35,159 nt of DNA, taken from Helicobacter vulpis. Lineage in GTDB: Bacteria; Campylobacterota; Campylobacteria; Campylobacterales; Helicobacteraceae. The stretch is taken from the NCBI RefSeq assembly GCF_003660395.1, contig NZ_QXQT01000017.1, positions 1 through 35,159 on the forward strand, read 5' to 3'. The stretch's first letter is position 1. Every line of letters starts with the position of its first letter. A program made the position numbers and the translations under genes. The notes below the pieces were generated by a model. It ran no database searches. It was not told the DNA's origin and worked only from the letters and a program-made list of their open reading frames with translations. This document shows, one piece after another, positions 1 through 7,258 of the stretch.

Positions 1-590
1 ACAAAAACCCCCGCCCCTAACACTCTCCCCACAGGCTTACAGAGCGCAACACCAGAGTTTTGCACACCGCATGGGCTAGAGCGCATCCCCTTCACACCCC
101 CATAAATGCCTAACAATGTCGCCAAAGTGAAAAACCACGCATGCAAACTAAATTGGGGGATGCCGGTTAAAAAGCTTGCCAAGTTACAACCCATGCCAAG
201 CCTAGCCCCAAAGCCGGCCAATATCCCGCCTAAAAGGGCTCTGCAGGCCTGTTTGCAGCTGCAAAATCCGCTAAATCTGATCTGCCCCGCCCATGCGGCC
301 GCACAAAAAGCCCCTCCAAACATGCCTAAAAGCATTCTCCCATCAATGCGATCTAGAGGGGTGCCTTGCAAGCCAATAATGTGAAAATAGCCTAAGTGGT
401 AGGGGTTAATCCCCATAGCCTTGAGCAGATGCCCACTCCAGCGGGTAAACTCCCCGGTTACCGCCCAATAAGTCCCTAGCAACCCAAAGTAATACGCCGC
501 AACAACACTCAAGGCCATGATGGTAGGCCAAAACGCCCACGGGCGCACAAAGCACCGCCCTAAAAACCCCACTCCACTAGCTTTGCGCAC
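1..590 (-). CDS. yedE: YedE/YeeE-family sulfur/selenium transport membrane protein (3' end outside window)
   Basis: Reading the minus strand from a GTG at 590 gives an open frame to the window edge (about 196 codons), beginning VRKASGVGFLGRCF. It is strongly hydrophobic and carries the family signature GARLGMGCNLASF followed by TGIPQFSLHAWFF, with Gly-rich helices before it and a Cys cluster (GFCSCKQAC). YeeE/YedE proteins are polytopic inner-membrane transporters; the TsuA branch takes up thiosulfate through conserved Cys residues, and the YedE branch is linked to selenium metabolism. The frame opens 3 nt after the stop of the upstream dehydrogenase, so the two are probably co-transcribed. 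The GTG start is the first possible one; a GAGG lies about 14 nt upstream, so the start is not firm. Which substrate (thiosulfate or a selenium compound) cannot be told from this part. Family call is solid, function is inference. Confidence 0.8.
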   Translation of the reverse strand, partial: MRKASGVGFLGRCFVRPWAFWPTIMALSVVAAYYFGLLGTYWAVTGEFTRWSGHLLKAMGINPYHLGYFHIIGLQGTPLDRIDGRMLLGMFGGAFCAAAWAGQIRFSGFCSCKQACRALLGGILAGFGARLGMGCNLASFLTGIPQFSLHAWFFTLATLLGIYGGVKGMRSSPCGVQNSGVALCKPVGRVLGAGVF

Positions 591-593
591 TAG

Positions 594-1805
594 CTAGCGC
601 TCGATCACCTCGTAGCCCAAGCCTTGCTTAGTCAGCTCTTCTAAAAAGGGGTCTGGATCGAGCTGTTCTAGATTGAACACGCCCTTAGAGTTCTCCCCCC
701 CCCAAATGCCCTTACAAATCATCATCGCGCCCACTACAGCGGGTACTCCGGTGGTGTAGCTAATGGCTTGCGAACCCACTTCTGCATAACACTTTTGGTG
801 ATCGCACACATTGTAGATATAGAGTTTTTTCTCCTGCTTGTTCTTGCTCCCGTGAATATAGCATCCGATATTGGTCTTCCCTGTCGTTTTGCCCGCAAGG
901 CTGGCTGGATCGGGCAGGAGCTGTTTTAGCACCTGAATGGGTACAACTTGGGCGCGCCCCCCTTGCGCGGTGGGTACCTCCACTGGCTCAATATGCAACA
1001 TGCCCACATTGGCCAAGCAACGCATATGGTTTAGGTAATTTTCTGAGAAAGTCATGAAGAAACGAATGCGCTTCAAACCCTTGATGTGTTTGACTAGGGA
1101 CTCTAGCTCTTCATGATAGAGCAAGTACGAATCGCGCTCCCCAATCCCGGGATACGCCCAAGTTTGCTTGATCTCTAAGGGCTTAGTCTCCACCCATGCC
1201 CCATTTTCATAATAACGCCCCGGAGCGCTCACTTCTCTTAAATTGATCTCGGGGTTGAAATTGGTCGCAAAGGGGTAGGAGTGGTTGCCCGCATTGCAAT
1301 CCAAAATATCAATATTATAAATCTCATCAAAATGGTGCTTTTGGGCATAGGCGCAAAAGACATTGGTAACCCCGGGGTCAAAGCCACTTCCTAGCAAGCC
1401 AAAGATTTGGGCTTCTTTATAAGCCTTGTCAAAAGCCCATTGTTCCTTGTACTCAAACTTGGCGACATAGGGATGTTCGTAATTGGCGGTGTCTAGGTAA
1501 TTGGTTTTGGTTTGCAAACAGGCTTGCATGATGGCCAAATCCTGATAGGGGAGGGCGACATTGATCACCACCTTGGGTTGGTATTTTTGAATCAAAGCCA
1601 CCACTTCCTGTACGCTATCTGCATCCACTTGTTCGCAGATCACCTCACCTAGATTCTTGGTCTTAATGTTACTGGCAATCTGCTGGCACTTAGAGAGGGT
1701 GCGGCTAGCCAACACCACTTTATTAAAAATTTGGCGATTTTGACACAGCTTGTGGGCAACCACGCTACCAACTCCCCCAGCCCCAATCTGTAAGACACTG
1801 AACAT
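594..1805 (-). CDS. Carboxynorspermidine/carboxyspermidine dehydrogenase (saccharopine dehydrogenase family)
   Basis: 403 residues from the preferred ATG at 1805. An N-terminal Rossmann dinucleotide site (IGAGGVGSVVAHKL, residues about 5-18) and the family body (LLGSGFDPGVTNVFCAYA; VSAPGRYYENGAW) match the Lys1-like enzymes that make carboxynorspermidine or carboxyspermidine from aspartate semialdehyde and a diamine, using NAD(P)H. This is the aspartate-semialdehyde route to (nor)spermidine used by Campylobacterota and Vibrio in place of SpeE. A GTG at 1826 also opens the frame, but AAGGGAAGAG sits just before the ATG at 1805 and an extra MLSKREE leader would precede the Rossmann fold, so the ATG is preferred. 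A G9 run lies in the last part of the gene. Saccharopine dehydrogenase proper is the alternative, but that lysine route is unlikely in a Helicobacter. Confidence 0.85.
   Translation of the reverse strand: MFSVLQIGAGGVGSVVAHKLCQNRQIFNKVVLASRTLSKCQQIASNIKTKNLGEVICEQVDADSVQEVVALIQKYQPKVVINVALPYQDLAIMQACLQTKTNYLDTANYEHPYVAKFEYKEQWAFDKAYKEAQIFGLLGSGFDPGVTNVFCAYAQKHHFDEIYNIDILDCNAGNHSYPFATNFNPEINLREVSAPGRYYENGAWVETKPLEIKQTWAYPGIGERDSYLLYHEELESLVKHIKGLKRIRFFMTFSENYLNHMRCLANVGMLHIEPVEVPTAQGGRAQVVPIQVLKQLLPDPASLAGKTTGKTNIGCYIHGSKNKQEKKLYIYNVCDHQKCYAEVGSQAISYTTGVPAVVGAMMICKGIWGGENSKGVFNLEQLDPDPFLEELTKQGLGYEVIER
695..703 (-). repeat. G9 homopolymer inside the carboxynorspermidine dehydrogenase gene
   Basis: Nine consecutive C on the plus strand, read as G9 in the coding strand, encoding the Trp-Gly-Gly-Glu part of the C-terminal region. 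The gene is in frame at this length. A change of one base would replace only the last 30 or so residues. Whether it varies is unknown. Confidence 0.6.
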
Positions 1806-1840
1806 CTCTTCCCTTTTGGATAACACGATCTAGATGTGCT

Positions 1841-1846
1841 ATTATA
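1841..1846 (-). promoter_or_regulatory. -10 element (TATAAT) for the dehydrogenase-yedE unit
   Basis: Read on the minus strand this is a perfect TATAAT preceded by an AT-rich stretch, as is usual for Helicobacter sigma-80 promoters, which lack a strong -35. It would start RNA near 1834, about 28 nt upstream of the ATG at 1805. It sits in the 80-nt divergent spacer shared with gltS. Confidence 0.6.
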
Positions 1847-1885
1847 GGATAAATATTTTACGCTTTAATTAAATGGAGGTCTGCG

Positions 1886-3115
1886 GTGAACACAATCTCT
1901 TTAGATGTTTATGGGACTTTGGTGTGCATGGTCGGGGTGCTGTTATTGGGGCGTTGGATCATCTCTAAGGTGAAATTCTTGCGCGATTATGACATCCCTG
2001 AGCCGGTGGTGGGGGGGGTGTTGGTGGCCTTGGTGATTCTCATCGCGCATAAATTCTACGATTTTAAATTGGTGCTAGACTCTTCTTTGAAAACCCCCCT
2101 CATGCTCACTTTCTTTATCACGATTGGTTTGAGCGCGGATTTTGCGTCCTTGAAAAGGGGGGGCAAAATGCTGGGCATTTTTGTGGCGGTGGTGGGGGTG
2201 TTTGTGGTGGTGCAAAATGCCGTGGGGGTGGGGATTGCTAGCCTGATTGGGGCCAATCCTCTAATGGGGCTCTTGGGGGGCTCGATCTCTTTGATTGGCG
2301 GGCATGGCACCAGCGCGGCATGGTCTGATGTCTTCATCAAAGCCCCCCATAATTTTGCTGAAAGCCTAGAGGTCTCCATCACCTGCGCGACCTTTGGCTT
2401 GGTGAGCGGGGGGCTCATTGGTGGGCCTGTGGCGCGCTATTTGATCAAAAAATACAAGCTAGAACCCAGCCAACAAGATAGAGAGCGCATGGAACAAGAA
2501 CCCCCTAGCGCGTTTGAAACCCCCAAAAAGGAACGACTCATCACCGCGAGCAGTTTTATAGAAAGCTTGGCTTTAGTGAGTATCGCCCTCTTAGTGGGTA
2601 CTTTGATTGCTAAAATGGCGCATGTCAAGGTAGGGGGGGTTACTTTGCCCACCTTTGTGTGGTGCTTGTTTGTGGGGGTAGTGTTGCGCAACCTCCTTTC
2701 TTATTTTAAAATCCATAGAGTTTTTGATCGCGAGGTGAGCGTGATTGGGAATGTGAGCCTGAATCTCTTCTTAGCCTATGCCTTGATGAGCATTGATCTA
2801 GTCAAACTCGCGCATTTAGCCTTGCCCATTATCATTATTTTGAGCGTACAGGTGGTGGTGATGATCCTCTATAGTATTTTTGTAACCTTTCGAGCCTGTG
2901 GCAAGAATTACGATGCGGCAGTGCTCAGTGCCGGGCATTGTGGTTTTGGTTTGGGCGCAACCCCTACTGCGATGGTGAACATGCAAACCATCACCACCCA
3001 CTACGGGCATAGCCATGTCGCCTTCTTGGTCGTGCCCTTAGTGGGGGCGTTTTTTGTGGACATTATTAATGCCGTGGTGATCAAGGGCTTTTTAGCCCTG
3101 CCCCTGTTTCACTAA
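1886..3115 (+). CDS. gltS: Sodium/glutamate symporter GltS
   Basis: 409 residues, polytopic throughout, starting MNTISLDVYGTLVCMVGV. The conserved DIPEPVVGGVL segment near residue 36, the re-entrant-loop stretch LIGGHGTSAAW near residue 140, and the second-half repeat GHCGFGLGATPTAMVNM near residue 350 are characteristic of GltS, which imports glutamate with Na+ across the inner membrane. The GTG start at 1886 is supported by a GGAGG at about 1875-1879. The gene is followed after 9 nt or less by ribD, the same order as HP1506-HP1505 in H. pylori. A G8 run near 2011-2018 encodes Gly-Gly and leaves the frame intact. Confidence 0.95.
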   Translation: MNTISLDVYGTLVCMVGVLLLGRWIISKVKFLRDYDIPEPVVGGVLVALVILIAHKFYDFKLVLDSSLKTPLMLTFFITIGLSADFASLKRGGKMLGIFVAVVGVFVVVQNAVGVGIASLIGANPLMGLLGGSISLIGGHGTSAAWSDVFIKAPHNFAESLEVSITCATFGLVSGGLIGGPVARYLIKKYKLEPSQQDRERMEQEPPSAFETPKKERLITASSFIESLALVSIALLVGTLIAKMAHVKVGGVTLPTFVWCLFVGVVLRNLLSYFKIHRVFDREVSVIGNVSLNLFLAYALMSIDLVKLAHLALPIIIILSVQVVVMILYSIFVTFRACGKNYDAAVLSAGHCGFGLGATPTAMVNMQTITTHYGHSHVAFLVVPLVGAFFVDIINAVVIKGFLALPLFH

Positions 3116-3124
3116 GGATTGGCG

Positions 3125-4156
3125 TTGTTTCATCTCTTAATGCGTGCCTGTGTACGCAAGGCTTGGGAGAGTCAGACTTTAGCCCTGCCCAACCCAAGCG
3201 TGGCGTGCATGGTGTTGGATCAAAACTACCAGCTTTTAAGCCTACAGACCCACACAAAAGCCCACACCCCCCATGCCGAAGTGCTAGCCCTAAGAGAAGC
3301 CTTTAACGCGCTCTGTGCTACCCCCTTTCCCAAAGAGATTGATCCCCTAGACAAAGAGGCCAATTACGCCTTTCTAGCCCAACACCATAGCCATCTTTTT
3401 AAAGATTGTACAATTCTTGTAACTTTAGAGCCCTGTAACCATTTTGGCAAAACCCCCCCTTGTGCCGCCCTGCTAAGTGCGCTCAAGCCCAAGCGCGTCA
3501 TCATCGGCGCGCGCGAGCAACACCCTCAAGCGGTGGGGGGGCGCGCGCGCCTGCAAGAAGCCCGGATTGAAGTTAGCGTGTTGGATTTGCCCGAATGCTC
3601 TGATTTGCTCTACCCCTTTACGCGTTTGCACACTAGGGGCGTGTTCAATCTCTTTAAAATCGCCACAAGATTAGATGGCAATTATCAAGGCAAGATTTCT
3701 GGGGCAAAGAGTTTAGCCTTCAGTCATAACCAGCGCGGGGTTGCCAATACACTCATCATCTCCGGACAGAGCGCGCGCATCGATCGCCCCCTGCTTAACC
3801 ACCGCTTTGCTGACCCGCTCTATCAAGACCGGCTTTGTGATGTGGCGATTTTGAGCAGAAATCCGGTGATCGATCGCACTCTGCCTCTCTTTGGCGTGCC
3901 CGGGCGCGCAGTCCAGCTGTATACCCGTGTGCAGGATTTACCCCTGCAATTAGGTTTTAACATCATAGAAGGGGGTTGGCATTTGTTAGAGAGTTTGCAA
4001 GATCATATAGATATGCTCTTAACCCACACGCACGCCTCCCTAGAGCCCCACCAGCCCATCCCCCACCACGCACATGCCTATTTCACCCCTCTACACGCCC
4101 AAATCTTAGATCAAGACCTGCTCACATGGCACTCTTGCGGCTCTACCAACCCCTAA
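3125..4156 (+). CDS. ribD: Bifunctional riboflavin biosynthesis deaminase/reductase RibD
   Basis: 343 residues from the TTG at 3125. The N-terminal half is the zinc deaminase: PHAEVLALREA gives the His-Ala-Glu site and PCNHFGKTPPC the two Cys ligands. The C-terminal half (from FNLFKIATRLDGNYQG) resembles the reductase domain, with SGQSARIDRPLLNHR in the substrate region. Together these carry out the second and third steps of riboflavin synthesis from the GTP cyclohydrolase II product. A TTG at 3119 is also open, but AAGG at 3114-3117 is too close to it; spacing favours 3125, and an ATG at 3140 is a third possibility. The reductase half is somewhat short and divergent. The 3' end overlaps the next gene by 31 nt. 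Confidence 0.9.
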   Translation: MFHLLMRACVRKAWESQTLALPNPSVACMVLDQNYQLLSLQTHTKAHTPHAEVLALREAFNALCATPFPKEIDPLDKEANYAFLAQHHSHLFKDCTILVTLEPCNHFGKTPPCAALLSALKPKRVIIGAREQHPQAVGGRARLQEARIEVSVLDLPECSDLLYPFTRLHTRGVFNLFKIATRLDGNYQGKISGAKSLAFSHNQRGVANTLIISGQSARIDRPLLNHRFADPLYQDRLCDVAILSRNPVIDRTLPLFGVPGRAVQLYTRVQDLPLQLGFNIIEGGWHLLESLQDHIDMLLTHTHASLEPHQPIPHHAHAYFTPLHAQILDQDLLTWHSCGSTNP

Positions 4157-4839
4157 AGGGGTATGCCTACAATAGTGATAGTTTGTTTTTGGCGCATTTT
4201 GCCCGCCCCTTTATTAAAAGGCATGCCCGGCTCTTAGATGTGGGCGCGGGGTGCGGGGTGGTGGGGCTTTTATGCGCTAGAGAATTTGCTAACCCCCTTG
4301 ATTTGCTAGAAATTGACCCAGATTTGGCTTTTTTTGCACAACAAAACAGCGCGCACGCCCCTAATGTGGGCGTGATTTGTGCGGACTTTTTGCAAGCTAA
4401 TTTGCCAACTCCCTATGATTGTATCCTCTCTAACCCACCCTACTACCCCCAAAATAGCCCAGCAAGCCCCAACCCCCAAATCGCGCGCGCCACCAACCAA
4501 AGCTTCTTACCCCTAGATGCCCTATGCGCCAAAGCCCATGCCCTTTTAAAACCTCAGGGTTATTTTATCCTCTGCTACCATGCCAGCTTGGGCGATGCCT
4601 TGCTTTATTGCCTACAAAACGCCAAACTCAATCCTGTGAGCCTGCGCTTTGTACACCCCTTTAAAGACAAAAAAGCCACTCTAATACTCTGCTGTGCGCG
4701 CAAAAGCTCTAAGAGTCTGCTAGAAATCCAGCCCCCCCTCATCACGCACAACTCTAAAGACCAACGCGATGTGAGCACAGAGGTCGCCACCATTTACGCC
4801 CAAGCGCGCACCTATAGCATTAAGGCACAAATTGGATAA
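4126..4839 (+). CDS. TrmN6-like tRNA (adenine-N6) methyltransferase
   Basis: 237 residues from the ATG at 4126 (MALLRLYQPLKGYAYNSDSL). A SAM-binding motif I (LLDVGAGCGVVGLL, residues about 38-51) and the adenine-N6 catalytic motif SNPPYY (near residue 104) mark a YfiC/TrmN6-type enzyme, which in E. coli modifies A37 of tRNA-Val. An upstream ATG at 3976 is open, but the extra 50 residues are Pro/Arg-rich and read through ribD, so they are a shadow. Counterpart of HP1504 in position. The target (tRNA, or another nucleic acid or protein) is inferred from the family only. Confidence 0.8.
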   Translation: MALLRLYQPLKGYAYNSDSLFLAHFARPFIKRHARLLDVGAGCGVVGLLCAREFANPLDLLEIDPDLAFFAQQNSAHAPNVGVICADFLQANLPTPYDCILSNPPYYPQNSPASPNPQIARATNQSFLPLDALCAKAHALLKPQGYFILCYHASLGDALLYCLQNAKLNPVSLRFVHPFKDKKATLILCCARKSSKSLLEIQPPLITHNSKDQRDVSTEVATIYAQARTYSIKAQIG

Positions 4840-7227
4840 AATCCCCTGCGCGCACTGCCAATTACTCTACTCCCCCCATGCCCTTAAAGCGGTGCAAACC
4901 CCTGAGCAAAATCTGTATTTTTGCTGTGCGGGCTGTGAGAGTGTGTATTTTTTACTGCACTCTTTGGAGTTAGAGAATTTTTATGAGAAGTTGGGCAATA
5001 AGACGCTAGAGCCCATCACCTCCCCTAAAGCGCCCCTCAAAACCCATTATGACACCCCCCAATTCTTGCAAGCCTTCAGCACACCCTTAGGGGGGGGTTG
5101 TTGGAGGTGGCTTTAATTTTAGAAAATATCCATTGTGCGGCGTGTATTTGGCTCATTGAGCATGTCCTTTTAAAGCAAGAGGGGGTAGAGAGTGTACAGG
5201 TCAATTACACCACGCACAGGGCATATGTCCATTTTGACCCCCAAGTCATCGCCCTCTCTAAGGTGTTGCACACCATCGAGCAGGTGGGCTACCATGCGCG
5301 CATTTTTGATCCCAAAGTGCATGAAAAAGACGCGAAAAAACAACATTACCGCCACTATGTCGCGCTGGTGGTAGGCATTTTCTCTACGATGAATGTGATG
5401 TGGATCGCCATTGCCAATTACGCGGGCTATTTCTCTGGGATGGATGCGAGCATGGGCTTTAAGCTCAATATCGCCTCATGGATACTCAGCAGTTTAACCC
5501 TCTTTATCACGGGCGCGGGGTTTTTAAAAGGGGCATTTTACGGGCTCAAAAATGGCTTTTTTGGCATGGATTTGAGCGTGAGTCTAGGCGCGCTCACCAC
5601 CTATATTTACTCAATTTATGCCACCTTTCACGCCCAAGAACCTTATTTTGAATCGGTGAGCATGATCATCACCCTAGTGTTTATCTCTAAATTCTTAGAG
5701 CTCAAGGCAAAGCATAGGGCTAATGCTCTGCTAGATGGCTTGCAGGATAGTTTGAATGTGCAGGTACTGCTCTTGCGTGAGAAAGAGGGGGGGGAGATCG
5801 AGCGTTGCATGATGCCCCCCGATCAAATTCAAATAGGCGATCGTATTGAGGTGCTCAGTGGGGAGAGTGTGCTTTTAGATGGGGTGCTAGAGAGCGCGCA
5901 TGCCCAAGTGAATACCCAAATTGTCAATGGGGAGATCGCCCCTTTGAGTCTGCATGCCAATGACCCCATTCTCTCTGGTTACACCAATGCGGGGGCGCGT
6001 TTTATCTACCGCGTGCACACCCCCTTTAAACAATCCTTTTTAAGCCAAATGGTGCAATTAGTACAAAAGAGTTTCACCCAAAAGCCCCAAATCCAGTTGC
6101 ACGCGGACAAACTCGCCCACCGCTTCACCCAAGCCGTACTAGGGATCGCCTTAGTCAGTTTGCTAGGCTGGGGTTTTTTGGGGGGGGTGTGGGAGCGCGC
6201 GTTGGTGATTAGCGTGAGTGTGCTCATCATTGCCTGCCCCTGTGCCTTTGCCCTAGCTACGCCCATTGCCCTAGTGTTGGGGGTTAATCGTGCCTTCAAG
6301 CAGGGGGTTTTATGCAAACAAGCCGCGTGTTTAGAAACCCTCGCCAAAGTTACGCGCGTGTTTGTGGACAAAACCGGCACGCTCACCATGCCCAGCCTCC
6401 AAGTGCAAGATTATCAAGTCTATGCAGACTACAACCCCCATTGGCTCTTGAGCTTGATCACGCACAATTCCCACCCTATCTCTAAGGGGGTGGGTACATG
6501 GATACAAGAAAATCTCAACGCCCAAGCCAGTGTGCCCCTAGAATCCCTAGCCCAAGAAGAGGGAGGCTTAAGGGGAGTGATACAAGGACATGTCTTGTTA
6601 GGGGGGAGTGTAGATTATTTGCGCGCCCAAGGGGTGCAGATAGCACAGCCTGAAGGGAGTCATTTTGCCTATAGCGTGGATGGAGAGCTCAAAGCCCTTT
6701 TCATCTTGCATGCCCCCCTCAAACCCGACAGCCTAGAGAGTGTGCAAGCCTTGCAAAAAATGGGGCTTGAAGTAGAAATTTTAAGCGGGGATGCCAGTGC
6801 GCAAGCGCGCCACATCGCCCAAACTCTAGGCATCACCTGCCATGCCCCCTTAAGCCCTCATCAAAAATTAACCCATGTCCAAGACGCTTTGGCGCGCGGG
6901 GAGATGGTGGCGATGGTGGGCGATGGGGCGAATGACGCGCCCGCGCTCGCCCAAAGTCAGGTCTCTTTGTGTATGTATGAGGGGCATGACTTAAGTCTCT
7001 TGCATAGTGATGTGATCTTGCTAGACACTTCTTTTAAAAGCGTGTACAACGCCTTTAGTATTGCCAAACAAGCCCATAGCCGTGTACGCCAAAATTTGTG
7101 CATCAGCGCGCTTTATAACGCTTTGCTCATCCCCTGCGCGGTGTGCGGGCTGGTCAACCCCCCCCTAGCCGCTTTGAGCATGAGTTTGAGTTCTTTATTG
7201 GTGGTGGGGAATAGTTTTAGAAAGTGA
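4832..7227 (+). pseudogene. ccoI: CcoI/FixI-type copper P1B-ATPase, frameshifted at a G8 tract
   Basis: Two overlapping frames make one protein. Part 1 (TTG at 4832; TAAGG upstream) carries a Cys-rich metal-binding domain, CAHCQLLYS then FCCAGCESVYFLL, and stops at 5116. Part 2, open from before 5098 in another frame, continues with an HMA site (HCAACIWL), transmembrane helices, the CPC motif ACPCAFALATP, DKTGTLT, SHPIS and GDGANDAPAL. Adding one G to the run at 5090-5097 joins them into about 798 residues, the usual length for the CcoI/FixI family (HP1503 type), which loads copper for cbb3 oxidase assembly. As written, the N-terminal domain is cut off from the pump. This may be phase variation, a true mutation or a homopolymer read error. 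It overlaps the methyltransferase gene by 8 nt and ends the gltS-led unit. Confidence 0.88.
5090..5097 (+). repeat. G8 tract at the ccoI frame break
   Basis: Eight G, read TTA GGG GGG GGT in the upstream frame. Nine G (or six) would restore one continuous reading frame into the HMA domain. Two further G8 runs in the same gene (5787-5794 and 6180-6187) are in frame. Confidence 0.85.
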
Positions 7228-7234
7228 ATTCTTG

Positions 7235-7252
7235 AGGCTGTAGGGCCTGTTT
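7235..7252 (+). terminator. Weak hairpin plus short T run between ccoI and speA
   Basis: AGGC (7235-7238) pairs with GCCT (7245-7248), followed by GTTTTG. The stem is only 4 bp, so this is a tentative terminator in the 31-nt convergent gap. Confidence 0.25.
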
Positions 7253-7258
7253 TGCTAC

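Noticed and set aside
106-384. 92-residue plus-strand ORF
   Set aside because: It lies opposite the YedE frame, is Pro/Ala/Lys-rich without any motif, and has no ribosome-binding site.
2011-2018. G8 tract in gltS as a switch
   Set aside because: G7-G8 runs are common here wherever Gly-Gly is encoded; the gene is intact and nothing points to variation.
2056-2691. Minus-strand ORFs opposite gltS
   Set aside because: Antisense shadows of a G-rich membrane protein gene; no domain or start signal.
3976-4125. 50-residue N-terminal extension of the TrmN6-like protein
   Set aside because: It reads ribD in another frame and is Pro/Arg-rich; the methyltransferase fold begins at the ATG at 4126.
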